Shown in pieces: positions 44,601 through 55,421 of a stretch of 64,000 nucleotides of DNA (position 1 is the stretch's first letter; every line of letters starts with the position of its first letter). The DNA is from Enoplolaimus lenunculus. Taxonomy: Eukaryota > Nematoda > Enoplea > Enoplida > Thoracostomopsidae. The notes beneath the pieces are model-generated. The model was not told the DNA's origin. It saw only the letters and a list, made by a program, of their open reading frames with translations, and did no database searches. A program made the translations under genes and the position numbers. The stretch lies in contig JASANG010002926.1 in assembly GCA_030248215.1 (NCBI GenBank), positions 1 to 64,000 on the forward strand, in the 5' to 3' direction.

Positions 44601-47436
44601 AGTTCAACTTTTAGAATTAATTTTATTGACATATTTGAACCGATGCCGGTTAACAATCAAACCAAATACACTCAAAGTAATACCTGTTTTCTGCGTCGGA
44701 AAAATTCTTTTTCTCGTCCATATGTAAAATTTCAGGTTCTAAATATTTTTCAGTTTGTGGAGCTGAAATATAAGATTACTCTATTTTGTATTGGTCATGT
44801 TTGTGCAACTAAAAATGCGCCCCTATAACATTAGTATTATAAATAAATTTGCGTATGGTAACTGCTTAAAATGCTTAAAAAACGACATACTTACCAAACG
44901 TTTTTTGGGCGAAGTAATGACACGAATTTAACGAGAACTCAACTTAAGTTATCTTAGGGTCCGTTAACTGCAAGCAAACAAGTAAGCCCATGTACTCATA
45001 TTTATTATATTATAGCTGGAATACCCCACATACGTATTTTGGACTTCGTTATCATTACTAAAAATACAATTCATCTGTCCACAATATGAGTGACGTTGCC
45101 GGCATTTTGGAAATATCTTTTTACGTTACATAATAATTTCGAAGTAGGGCTGTTGTGTTATAAAACTGAAAGTTTTTAAAAATAAGTGAATGAAAGTCCA
45201 AATAGGACGGTTTGCCCCCTAAAACCGTTTAAATACACCACACCCAGTTAAAAAGAAACGCAAAAGTGTGAGCTTATAGAATTTTAACCATCATACGTTG
45301 CGCCCCCGATTGTTTCTGTGCGTTGCTGCATTTAAGTAGCTGTATAATGACAGATTCAGCGATTGGAACCATCATTGCCGTTGTTGCGGTATTACTGATC
45401 CACATTGATAAGAATGCAGTAACACTCATAAAGCCAAACATGATCCTAAAACGACAACACAGTTGAACTGAATTGTCGGTCTGCTATAAAATTATTCATG
45501 CAGGGCTGACTTAATATTTTCTATTAAATGATACTGACGATGCAAACGTCGCTAGCAAAGTAAGAATGTTTATTTGTAGGGCAACTTGCAATTTTTTAAC
45601 TAAGCCGGCCCTTTTGAAGATCAGGGCGGAACGTTTTTCTGTGGGAGTAGAATAGAGTCAGTTTAAGCTTTAGAGTAATTTTTTCGCTTGGCTTAGGCTT
45701 AGGCATAGGAATATAACCATTCTTAGGCTTAGGCTGAGGAATATCCTCATTCTTACGCTTGGGCTTAGGCTTACGCTTAGGTTTATGATTATGCTTAGGA
45801 ATATGCTTATAGTACTCTTCCACCCCTGTTCATTACATTGGCCGCTAAACCTATACAGTTACTTCATTAGCTAAATTATATGGATTAAAATACTATAATG
45901 ATATAGCTAATCTAATTACTAATGAACTACCGAATTTGTGATTAAATAAAATATCTTCTATAACAGTCTAGTGTTGTCCAGAATTACATTTAATGACAAA
46001 ATTATTGTTACCTGCAGTAGAAATGCAGGAACATTGTGTCTATAATTCCATTAGCCTCAAATATCATTTTGCACCAATTGTAATTTTCAATTTACAAGTG
46101 AACTGTTTCGCACTCACCACTGCGGCTTTGATCCAACAATGGTCAGTACACGTAAAGCAATTCGTAAGTGAAGATTCGATTTTTCAACTGCAACCGCTAC
46201 TATCAAACCGCCAACAAACAAAAAATTTGTGTCCTGAAATAATGGTGTTTGTTGTCCAAACCTGCAGTTACCTTTTATTTTATATACCGAACAAAAAATA
46301 TGTACCCGCCCTAACATCAGTTCTCTGAACCTTAACTACTGAGATGTATACAATGGTCAAGTGGTACTATAAATATAGACACGTAGATGCGGTCACCGAA
46401 ATTAATTATCAGGTTTTAGGTTAAAGAATTCTTAGTTTTAGGTAAAAAATCTTCATAATTGTGAGTTACGAAAAAAACAAATACGCACCTGTTGTATTCT
46501 GCCTTACTCGCGGTTAAGAGGGTTGCGCCCAAGCCACGGCTTCCCAATTATGATGAAAACTAAAATTTTGTACTAAGATTTAGCACCAAAAATGCGTGAA
46601 CATCACGCTAAATCCGACCTAAATCAATAGATCAGTTCGCCACTGCTCTACTTAGCTGAAAAGTGTTATTTTTTTACACCGAATACTGCCTACTTGAATC
46701 GATGCTGAATGAAACGTACAGTTAAGTAATTTTGGCAAACTTGTGACGACGGGAGAACGTTGAGTATAGGAAAGAGAAATGTCGGCATTAATGCTGTGAT
46801 TGCAAGCGGCAGAACTTCGAACATCCAGTATATTGCCATTAAAAGTACGCAATATGCGCAACGTGCAGGGCGTCCAGCTAAAGTATCACCCAATTCAATT
46901 GAGTCGTTTGTAACATTGGCACCATTTGAGATCTGAAAATTTGAAACGACTACAGTGAAAGCAGAGTAAATTTACGGGTCAGGCAGGAATATACCTGATC
47001 ATTGATCACCCATGCTTACCTCTGTATCCAACCATCAACCTTTAGAGCTATAAACTTAGGTACAAAATGTGATTGTATTGAATAATATGCAATATACCTA
47101 ATTTCCAAATTGTCATTACATTTTTTCACTGCCTAAAACGTTCAAAGAACTTTTTAAAATACTTTGCACCCAGCAAGAACTACAAATTGATGTTTGAAAA
47201 AACATTGTCCAAATTTGTTAAAGCGAAAAAGATATTAATTTGAACAATTTAAAAACTTCTGTGACAAAACAATTTTTAAGTCTAACCTCATTTGACGGAT
47301 AGCCAATGGTGAACAGTATTGGGGATAAGAGAATCGGAGCAGCAATAAGGATGACGGTATCTTGATATGTCTTAAGGTCTCGCAGTACACGGATGAACAC
47401 TGATTTTCGGTTTATAACTTTTATCACCATTGTCAA
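35619..47436 (-). CDS. SLC13-family sodium-coupled anion/dicarboxylate transporter, multi-exon
   Basis: Minus-strand exons located, first to last, are 47287-47436, 46720-46932, 46118-46233, about 45297-45445 (donor uncertain), 43836-44099, 43017-43139, 41465-41576, 39587-39681, 38872-38993, 37928-38089, 36632-36769 and 35619-35795 (stop). Most junctions are GT-AG with matching phase. At least one exon between 41465 and 39681, and perhaps loop exons near 42800 and 44500, was not located. The product is a multi-pass plasma-membrane Na+-coupled carrier for di/tricarboxylates or sulfate. Family signatures seen are [41 protein letters not shown], the first SNT motif ([17 protein letters not shown]), [33 protein letters not shown], the second SNT motif ([16 protein letters not shown]) and [16 protein letters not shown]. 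Substrate (SLC13A2, A3, A5 or sulfate type) is not determined. Confidence 0.93.
35880..36275. repeat. CTGTCCC-rich minisatellite in the last SLC13 intron
   Basis: Irregular tandem units of the type CCAACTGTCCCGCTGTCC fill nearly 400 bp between the last two coding exons. The open frames across both strands here are repeat artefacts. Confidence 0.95.
36945..37335. mobile_element. Diverged CTGTAGTGACCC-type MITE in an SLC13 intron
   Basis: It starts TACTGACTCGAAAAAAATGG and ends with inverted CTTATTCGAATCACAACAGTA. The internal segment TTGCCTCTCCAGAGGGTAT matches the family at 29090. Confidence 0.65.
37638..37912. mobile_element. TTAA-flanked MITE carrying a tRNA-like segment, copy A
   Basis: It is bounded by TTAA on both sides, with inverted ends TCTCTTCTCACAT and ATGTGAGAAGGGG. 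The TTAA target and CCCTTTCTC-like ends fit a piggyBac-type non-autonomous element. Internally (37796-37862) it has a tRNA-like stretch with box A (TAGCTGAGTGG) and box B (GAGTTCGAATTC) of a Pol III promoter. The right end lies about 16 bp from the SLC13 exon donor at 37927. Confidence 0.75.
38442..38797. mobile_element. CTGTAGTGACCC-type MITE with a 57-bp hairpin inserted
   Basis: The left end TGTAGTGTCTCGAATAAG and the inverted right end CCTCTTTTTCGGGTTACTACA identify the family. Just inside the left end, 38461-38517 is an inserted perfect hairpin described separately. Confidence 0.75.
38459..38517. repeat. Small perfect hairpin insertion
   Basis: Arms AGGGTTGCGCTATACTT (38459-38475) and AAGTATAGCGCAACCCT (38501-38517) are exact inverted repeats around a GC-rich 25-base centre. 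AAG occurs on both sides (38458-38460 and 38518-38520) where the uninterrupted family has it once. Confidence 0.85.
39212..39630. repeat. 210-bp tandem duplication copying part of an SLC13 exon
   Basis: Units 39212-39420 and 39421-39630 are head to tail and nearly identical. The second unit contains the 3' 44 bases of the exon at 39587-39681 plus its splice donor. The first unit therefore holds an extra copy of that exon end without its acceptor side. Confidence 0.92.
39735..40299. mobile_element. hAT-like MITE in an SLC13 intron
   Basis: The right end GATATCCGGTTACACCCTG matches the family at 28206 and 24305. The left part has AACGGACAG...ACCGATACGG-type sequence. A CCTAAGCCTAAGC microsatellite (about 39850-39910) lies inside. 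The left boundary is approximate. Confidence 0.55.
41856..41901. repeat. Half of a CACTGCAAAAAATGG MITE
   Basis: The stretch CGGAGAGAGTCAATTTGACTC followed by CATTTTTTGCAGTGTA is the right arm of the palindromic family at 48966, 50977 and 56977; the left arm is absent. Confidence 0.7.
42276..42750. mobile_element. ACCCGCGGGTA-rich MITE in an SLC13 intron
   Basis: The left end CAGAGTAGGATGTGGGTAA and the inverted right end TAAAGTCCCACTCTTG are imperfect inverted repeats. Inside each lie repeated TTTACCC(A/G)CG motifs. It is probably hAT-like, but a clear target duplication is not visible. Confidence 0.55.
43462..43736. mobile_element. TTAA-flanked MITE carrying a tRNA-like segment, copy C (diverged)
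   Basis: TTAA flanks with inverted ends CCCTTTCTCACAT and ATGAGTGAAAGGG. The tRNA-like segment is on the minus strand (about 43535-43590) and is diverged in the box B half. It lies in an SLC13 intron. Confidence 0.7.
44283..44427. mobile_element. Short MITE with 25-bp inverted ends in an SLC13 intron
   Basis: Left GGCCCGGTGTCGCATGAAAA... and right ...TTTTCATGCGACACCGGCC are nearly perfect inverted repeats around a centre that is itself partly palindromic (TTTTCAC.../...GTGTGAAAA). Only one copy is recognised here. Confidence 0.75.
45660..45830. repeat. GGCTTAGG-rich low-complexity repeat
   Basis: Irregular GCTTAGGCTTAGG / GGAATAT units. Related CCTAAGCCTAAGC runs occur at 39850, 60330 and 61385. 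The frames in it are repeat artefacts. Confidence 0.75.
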
Positions 47437-47667
47437 ACCAATGTGAAAACGAAAGTGCTATTGAAATAAGGTCTATGCCACGCAAGTGTCAACGAGTTAA
47501 TATTGTTGCCGACAAAGCATTGGGCGACGAAAAAATTATGTATGACTAACGTCAAAACATGTTTTAAATCATATATATAATATTAATTAATCTGAAAGTT
47601 AAATCAAAATTCAGCTGTCTTCTCAATAATTTGAAGGTTTACGATGAACATTTTGATAGATTGCGTT

Positions 47668-48910
47668 GTTGAGCGAAGCGTTTTATGTTTTGTACTTGGG
47701 GGTCGAAAGGTGGATGTCCGCCCGTCCGTCTGTCCGTCCGAAAAGAATCTCAGGAACGGCTGAATCGATTTCGATAAACTTTTTTGTTTGAAAGCCAATT
47801 ATCTTGGGGTGTTAACATCGCATTGGAATTTTAAAATTTTAAGCCGTTTACTAGCTACAGGCTAATTTGCATAATTCATTAAGCCTAAATTAGGACTTTC
47901 CACAATACATCACTAATTATTACAGTTAGAAGCAATCTCATTTTAGCATTAAAGGGTTTTTGGGTGCAAAAAATCTGCGTAGACTGTTTACAAACACCCA
48001 AAACCGATAACTGAGCAGTTAACTAATAGATAATTTGCATATCAGCATAGTTTATAAGCCTAAATTAGGACTTTTTACAATATTTCACTATTTATTACAG
48101 TTTGAAGTAATATAATTTTAGCACAAACGGGGTTTTAGGTGCGAGGAATTTGAATAAATTGTTTACAAACATCCAAAACCGATAATTGAATAGTTAGCTA
48201 ATAGTTAATTTGCATATTAACTTAATTGACAAAACAAAACTACGACTTTTTAAATTATTTCATTAATTATAAGGGTTTACTGAAGGTTTTCGGATGCGAG
48301 GAATCTGATTAAATTGTTTACAAACCTCCAAAACCGATAATTGAGCAGTTAGCTAATAGCTAATTTGCATATTAGCTTAATTCACAAGACAAAATTAGGA
48401 CTTTTTAAATTATTTCAACAATTATTAAGGTTTACTGAAGGTTTTTTGGTGCGAGAAATCTGAATAAATTGTTTACAATCGTGTAAAACCGATAATTGAG
48501 TAGTTAGCTAATAGATAATTTGCATGTAAGCATAATTGATAAGCCAAAATTAGGCGCTTTTGCAATGTTCCACTAATTATTAGGGTTACAAGCAATCTAA
48601 TTTCAAAAATAATGGGTTTTCAGGTGCGAAGAACCTGAATAAATTGTCTACAAACCTTATCGAATAGTTAGCTAATGGATGATTTGCATATTTGCTTAAT
48701 TGACGAGACAAAATTGGGACTTTTTAAATTATTCCAATCATTATTAGGGTGGTTGAAGGGTTTTTGGGTGCGAGGAATTTGAGGAAATTGCTTACAAACC
48801 TCCAAAAGCGATAAATGAATAGTTAGCTAATAACTAATTTGCATATTACCTTAATTGCTTACGTGTGTTCGAGCTTCGCTCAATAAATCTAGTCCCACTA
48901 CGACTGGTTT
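47668..48910. mobile_element. Long repeat with internal tandem units, copy 2
   Basis: Same ends as 33704-34664 (TTGAGCGAAGCGTTTTATG start and GCTTCGCTCAATAA end) in the same orientation, but with about six or seven internal units of roughly 150 bp rather than four. It begins about 230 bp upstream of the first located SLC13 coding exon, so it lies near that gene's promoter. Confidence 0.85.
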
Positions 48911-48965
48911 TATAAAATAGTCCTCGGTCATACCTGTACATTGGTTCTGTCGTGTGCAGTTCCAC

Positions 48966-49165
48966 AGTGCAAAAAATGGTGAGTCAAATTGACTCTCTCC
49001 GAAATCGGTTCTACGGGACTACACAAACTGAGTCAAATTCGACTAAATATGCAACTAAGTGAGTCAAATTTGACTTTGGCGGAGTCGAATTTCACTCAGT
49101 TTGTGTAGTCCGGAGAAGCCTATTTCGGAGGAGAGTCAATTTGACTCAGCATTTTTTGCAGTGTA
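48966..49165. mobile_element. Palindromic CACTGCAAAAAATGG MITE, copy 1
   Basis: The two arms are near-perfect inverted repeats over most of their 200 bp, with GAGTCAAATTGACTC short palindromes nested in each arm. No coding capacity is seen. Confidence 0.85.
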
Positions 49166-50976
49166 CGACAATCCGCCGCCTGAGAACTTGTCTACAGCAT
49201 AAGCCTAAGCCTAAAGCATTATCCTAAATATAATTGCAAGCCTAAAGCCAAAGCATATTGATGACCAAGAAATTATTGACCCGGTGAGGTTTTTGATGAT
49301 GTAAAAGTTGTCAGTCGACGAGTTGTTGGGCGATGAATTGTCGTTACTTTGATAAAGCCTCATAGTTGACAAATGACAGGTGCTTAACAAGTAAAGTATA
49401 CAGTTGAGCAGCTGATGTAAAACGTAAACAAATATCATTGTGTCGCATTTCACGAATTTTTGACACTTAAACGTTTTGCCCTATAGTTTTGAAGTTTCCA
49501 GCGTTAGGCTTAGAATTAGGCTAGCAAGCTTATGGCGAAACTGTACAAATGCCTTATAAATAAGCGCTATTTGTATTGTTTTTACAAATCTATATCTAAA
49601 AATAGTGCGTTAAACAAAACTACATCATACGCAGCAAAACAAAGTGACATTTGACAGAGTCTAAAAGCAACACATTAGCGTAATTAACAGTTTCAAATAA
49701 AAATAAATTTAAGTTTTTTATATTTAACATATTTAATTGATGATATATGAGGCATGGATGTTGCCAATACGCATGTATCCTAAGGACCGTGCAGTAACAT
49801 CCCCTTAGGTTCCCTAAGCAACTTTTATATAAAGTAGATGTATAAGCAACAAGTGTGCCCGCAGTCGCTGCTTAGCAACTTAAAAAATTTTCCCCAGAGC
49901 TCAGCTCACAAGCACCCCCGAACCAATAATATCCCGCTATCAGTGCTCGTCATAATATGACGTGCTTGCGTTTAGTCGTTGCAATCATTAAGGCTCTTGC
50001 GTAAAGGCGTTTTAATATAAAAACTTCAATTCTCTTATGAGATACGAGTTTTGCTGTCTCAGCGGTCTCAAACCATCGTTTTTGGTTATATTTTGGTTTT
50101 CATAAACTTTGAATTAACTCTGTTTATTTATATAGTAAAACTCAGATATGAAAGTTTATTATCATACTGAGTTAACGCAAGTCTTGATGTGTTTCTAACG
50201 TGGGGGTTGGGGCGATATGAAAAAATAGAAGAATTCTTGAGCTAAACTTCGCACGTAACTTTACTAGAACTTCAGGGTGGCAAACCAATTTCGGGGGGGG
50301 GGGGTGGGAATTTCAATTGACTCATTCTATTCTGTATAATACTAAACATATTAGTAAAATAACGATTCCGTCTTTAGAGGCGTTGATATGCCGATGGGGG
50401 TACATTCTTAATTCCATACAATTAGCAATAGGGGAGGTTTATGGGCAGTTTCACCGGGGTTCGATTGGAATTTTTTGGAGATATAATTAATTTTAGAGAG
50501 GCGAACGTCGCATGTTTGAGCTATGAGTGTCGTCACCAGGAATCTTCAAATGTTGACTGAACGTGTTATGTAGCAAACAAAACCTCGTAAGCGAAGCCAG
50601 CTGAAAGCCAGTCGCAGTTTCAAAACCTTCCCTGGGCTATCCGAGCACGCCTTCACTGCAAACCCGGCAAACGAGAACCGCTTATCACGTCAAGAAGTTG
50701 TTAAAATAGCTCAAAACCTATTAAATTGAAACATTCAGCAAATTGAACGGTGCTTGCTATAGTTTATGTTTTCCGGTATAAAACAACGGCACAAACAAAG
50801 CAAGTGAGAAGCGAAAAAACATAATTTGAGTAATAAATCTTAAAAAATACCGGCACTTTTCTACTTTCCCCGCGCACAACTGAGATATCGGGGAATTTGT
50901 CAGTTCATTTTTCCGTTGTTAATATAATATAAAAAACATTTTGCAATAGTCTGTTGAGTAAGTAGTGCAGTATGGG
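49166..50976. other. Intergenic DNA, nothing recognised
   Basis: No gene is recognised. It holds a short GCCTAAGCC run (49200-49240) and a poly-G run (about 50294-50306). Confidence 0.4.
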
Positions 50977-51202
50977 TACACTGCAAAAAATGGTGTGTCA
51001 AATTGACTCTCTTCGAAATAGGCTTTTTCGTAATACACAAACTGAGTCAAATTCGACTCCACCAGAGTCATATTTGACACACCAGAGTCGCTCAGTGAGT
51101 CGAATTTTAACTATGTCGGAGTCGAATTTGACTCAGTTTCCGTAGTCCCGAAAAGCCTATTTTGTGAGAGAGTCAATTTGACTCAACTATTTTTGCAGTG
51201 TA
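50977..51202. mobile_element. Palindromic CACTGCAAAAAATGG MITE, copy 2
   Basis: Bounded by TACACTGCAAAAAATGG and an inverted TTTTTGCAGTGTA. A TA on each side fits a TA target duplication. Confidence 0.85.
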
Positions 51203-52105
51203 GTTTTGTTTCTATTCAGGGGGCTCCGGTCTACTAAATCCCAAACTTTACGAGACTCAAAATAGGATGGAGGGCTGCCGGCGTCGAAGTAGCGATTGTC
51301 ATCGTAGAACGGTAACAACACAGTCTAAATGTACTTTGTTATAAATTTTGAGTTTTCCAGAAAATAAATTGTTTAGTGTGGAAAGTTGGGGGCCATAGGT
51401 TCCCCATCCTGCTTGTGGTCTCCTAAACTTGCGTAGGCTTCAGGGTAGCGGCAGCTCCCTTCCTTGAGAATCCAACTCAACAAAATTTTTCTATGTGGCA
51501 AGAGGATGTTTCGCTATGCGGGGTAGAGCAACAGTACGAAAACGCCGACAGGACTTTAGCGAGACGCTAATACTGGTGCATGCATAATTGTTATTATTGA
51601 AAATTTTCAACTGCGCATACAAATAAGGAGCAGTTGAGGGCAAAGTCAGGCTCATGCACGTCGTACTCTTCCCATGGTTAGGTCTCAGATCGAAACGATG
51701 GAGAAGATGGACGCAAATTTGGTATTGAATTTTACAGTAAAATTTTGACTTCGAGCCCTGTTGAGCGGGTGAGAGCCGCCACGATTGGGTCGGTCAGATA
51801 CCAGCTTTAAAATGCCACATTCTTATAATTGTTTGCTTTAGATTATAAACCAAAAAAAACAGTGCAATGCTGCTATAACCTGGTCTAAAAGTAAACACAC
51901 TGAACTCTTAGAGATTTATGTATAAATGTCGGTTGCAAAAATTTTATCACAATAAACCGATAAAACCATAGTAGTGGCCATAAAACACTTAGAGAAATGA
52001 AATTAATCATCTAAAATCATCAGGGATTTAAAGGTGTTGGTGCAGATATTGCATTGAAGTTATGTTAACACATGTCAGTTTTTAAATTATAGTCGCGTCA
52101 ATGCG
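51203..52105. other. Intergenic DNA, nothing recognised
   Basis: No gene, RNA or clear repeat was recognised in about 900 bp. Confidence 0.4.
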
Positions 52106-52271
52106 AGCCCGTAGCCAAGGAGGGCAAGAGGGGATCGGCACCCTTTGAAGAAATTTTGCCCCCCCCCCGGAAAATTTTAAACTGACTTATAAGTCAACGA
52201 AAACCGTTGTATGCTCCTGCTGGAAATTTTTTGGCCCCTTAACCAGTATGATGAGCTGGCAACGGGCCTGT
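52106..52271. mobile_element. CAGGCCCGTAGCC-type hAT-like MITE, copy 1
   Basis: Inverted ends CGAGCCCGTAGCCAAGG and GAGCTGGCAACGGGCCTG. The middle has the family's TAAGTCAACGAAAACC segment. A target duplication is not clear. Confidence 0.75.
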
Positions 52272-52326
52272 GTGAGCGTAAGAAATACGATCAAATAAGT
52301 CAACAAGTATTAGCAATTTTAATACT

Positions 52327-52596
52327 TTAACCCTTTTCACATGAATACTTTCTATTTCCCCTGAGACCTACTTTTATGCTAGGATTCGAACTCCAGTGAG
52401 CGGAGTGGGAGGCGTATACCATCACCACTCAGCTATAGGAGCTTGACGCTCGAACCCGAGGGGGCTCTCACGTCTTGTGGTGATTTAGTACTATGTATAC
52501 GTGTTGCAGTTGTTAAACGCGGTACGATATATACTATTTAACGTATATACACTGCGCTGAGCTGCCTACAGGCAACTCAATGTAAGAAGGGGTTAA
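52327..52596. mobile_element. TTAA-flanked MITE carrying a tRNA-like segment, copy B
   Basis: TTAA flanks with inverted ends CCCTTTTCACAT and ATGTAAGAAGGGG. It is very similar to copy A but in opposite orientation. The tRNA-like segment (52378-52443, minus strand) keeps both the box A and box B matches. Confidence 0.8.
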
Positions 52597-52924
52597 AACA
52601 TGGAACTTCCGATAAAAACGTTTTCTGTTATCTTATTGCAAGTGTCCTTGTGATTAAAATTCCAAAAGTGGACCGGTGGTAGCCAGACAGAGTCCATGTC
52701 GGGGTTGCACTGAGTTTCCCTAGGAAAAATTTGGACGCTTCAACGAAAAACGTTTTCGAATAGCCTCTCAGTCGTGTGAAAACCGCCATGCACCTCGCTA
52801 TCGTTTTTACTCTCCATCTCCGAGCATGTTGAGCTGACTACATTCATGGGATGCGTAATTTTTAGAGTTTTGGTTCAAATTAATAAAAAATAATGCATAT
52901 GAGAGCGAGACTTATGAAATTCTT

Positions 52925-53140
52925 ATGAATATAACCATGTATTATCGCTCAAGATATTGACACAAGACAAATAAACGTTTAACTCAACGGATAATTGCAG
53001 TACCGGATATATATCAGTAACGAAGGCGGGCGGAGCGTGGGTTAAACATAAATAACAGCCCGTAGCCGAATAACAAGAGGGGTAACCTCTGGAGAGTCCA
53101 AATAAATATCAGTCCCCCCTCTTATTCGGGTCACTACAGT
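52925..53140. mobile_element. Truncated CTGTAGTGACCC-type MITE, reverse orientation
   Basis: It ends CTTATTCGGGTCACTACAG. The internal GGTAACCTCTGGAGAG and CAACGGATAATTGCAG segments are the reverse of those at 29100-29250. The other terminus is missing. Confidence 0.7.
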
Positions 53141-53779
53141 AGCTATCCAAAAACGTAGGCCATCTACCACCGGGTGGGGGCACAATATATAATGGCGAAG
53201 AAAACCTCGCGAGCGCAGCGGCTGAGAAGCCAAATATAAGAGGTGACGTAGGATGTAGAGCGTAACTATGTAGTTATAGACAATTTTTAATTGGCTAATT
53301 TAAACAAATATCTATAAAATATTGTAAAAAACATTGATTTTAGACTGATTTTTTAAGAAATCCCGATGGCTTGCTACTCAAAATTGCACCAAAAGCGCAA
53401 GCCAAACCCACCGAACGACACATGTTTGGTAAAACTGCACAAAATTTCGCCACCAAAATTGCCAAAACTAATGGCAAACATTCTACTTGAACCGAAACCG
53501 GAGCTGTAGGTCGATTTTCTGCTGCAGCCGAAGCCGTAGGTGGATTTTCGATTGTACCCTGCGTTTTCGAACGGCTTGTAAAATTGGAACGAAATCTCCG
53601 CATTCACTTCGGAAAACATTAAGCCAACTATAACGGGTTTATTACTACTTAGCAGGCGGGAAAATTTTTAGGATATCATACAAAGTTTGCTAAGATTTAC
53701 CATCAAGTTGAAAACTTTTCTAGGGAAGCCAAAATTTTTTCACATGGAAAATGAGTCCCTTAGCCCCCCATCTGGCTAT

Positions 53780-54233
53780 CAGGGCACGACCGGATATCCA
53801 GCTCTGGCTCCGGCAAAAAATCGACATCCGGCTTCAGCTCAGTATTTTAATTTTCCGGAAACAAACCGAGACCAAGACCTGCCAAACACCGAGACGTGCA
53901 GCGACCGAGACTCCCTTCCCATGATACTAAGCCATCTCTATTTGATGTACCTTGGAATAACCGCATACGCTTAAATGTAATATGGTCCCAACAAATATTG
54001 CAACCACACGCAACGCTACAAAAACATAGAATAGTGGAATAGGGCCGTTGTTATGGTGTTAAAAATTCATGGGCGTGAGATCTTAAGCTTTGTTACGTAA
54101 GGCCTAAGGATACCTTAGACCACGGGGATAAGAATTGTTAGCTCCATTCTGATATTTGAATGCCGTCTAGTTTTAGATTTGAATTAACTATCCGGCTCCG
54201 GTTACGGCGTTTTTTGTATACGGTCGCATCCTG
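53780..54233. mobile_element. hAT-like MITE with 8-bp target duplication
   Basis: Left end CAGGGCACGACCGGATATCC, right end ACGGTCGCATCCTG. Flanks CTGGCTAT and CTGGCTAC match at seven of eight bases. The inside includes sequence related to the foldback element at about 22190-22330. Confidence 0.75.
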
Positions 54234-55157
54234 CTGGCTACACGCCCGTATCTACAGCCAGCTACGGTGCCGCATGTTCATCTGGCTATCACTCTGTAAA
54301 AAAAAGAACCCCAAAAGCAAAACATCTTTTTGAAACTTCGAAAACAAACAACACTCGCGGGTCGTATACAACGGTGAATAGGGGGGTATACCCCCTAAAG
54401 ATTTCTTGAAATCCCCTCGAAAAAGGGCACTTTCATAGCGTTTAAAATAACCTGCGGAATTAACTAAAATTTCTCGTTCGCTACGCTCGCTCGTAGACCT
54501 GTATTCCGTCTGAAATGAAAGCCTGGCTTGGCAACACCGCTGCAAACGCGTTTGTAAAGACAACAAGCGACTATATCCATATGCGGCACAGAATACGCCA
54601 CATTGTGTTTTGAATTGCACTACCCAAGAATGTAAACAACACAAGCAGCTGTGAGTGAAAGCTATATTTACTCTTTGAATGCAGGCCAGGCTCCACGCCA
54701 AAATGGGGCCAGGAGGGGTTCAACTCGCTGACGAATTTTTTGCCAGCCTTGTTGGAAAAATTTCAATCTCGCTCGTACCAGTTATTTTTAAAGTCAGTCA
54801 TACCTTTTGTGAAAATTTTTAGCCCCCATCCGATGTCCTAGCATGTCAAGATGGCTGGGGCTGTGAGAATAGGAATATTCTGTATCACAATTATTGCTGT
54901 CAAACTGAACTCCTTAAAATCTGTGGGCAAAACGTATTCTTTTGCAACGAACCTCAGCTTCGTTGATAGCTCAGGAACATCAGTTTAGATCAATGATTGG
55001 GCCAATGATTGAGTAACACTCGAGTGTACGAGGGAATTCAGTTTATATAAAGCGGCTGTTACATGCGTAGCCTGTTTCCAACCGGTAAGAGTGAAGAATT
55101 TTTTATCGCTTCCCACAAATTTAGGGAGGGTAGATATTTTCCTATCACCAGCATCGT
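54234..55157. other. Intergenic DNA with a diverged MITE fragment
   Basis: About 54683-54850 loosely resembles the CAGGCCCGTAGCC family (CCTTG-TTGGAAAAATTT, GTGAAAATTTTTAGCCCCCAT segments). No gene is recognised. The 149-residue minus-strand frame here has no family features. Confidence 0.35.
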
Positions 55158-55421
55158 ACTGTATTGGCCCGAATAAGGGAGAAAAATAAGAGGGAGTCCC
55201 CATTTTGAGTCCGAATCAATAGGAGTCCGTATCCCTAATAAGAGTTCGTAAGCGGAGAGAGTCCCTAAGCCCTAATTAGAGTCCATAACTGTTAATTAAC
55301 CCTAATTGTAGCGCATAGACTCCAGGACCAAATAATATGAGTTCGAAATAACAAGGGGGTACCCTCTGGAGAGACCAGATGAATATCAGTCCCCACCCCT
55401 CTTATTTAGGTCACTACAGTA
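55158..55421. mobile_element. CTGTAGTGACCC-type MITE, internally deleted
   Basis: TACTGTATTGGCCCGAATAAG at the left and inverted TCTTATTTAGGTCACTACAG at the right enclose only about 220 bp of family sequence. Confidence 0.75.

Noticed and set aside
44238-44828. A 196-residue plus-strand frame as a gene
   Set aside because: It runs across the palindromic MITE at 44283-44427 and an SLC13 intron, with no family features.
54252-54701. A 149-residue minus-strand frame as a novel gene
   Set aside because: No conserved motif, overlaps repetitive sequence and has no exon context.
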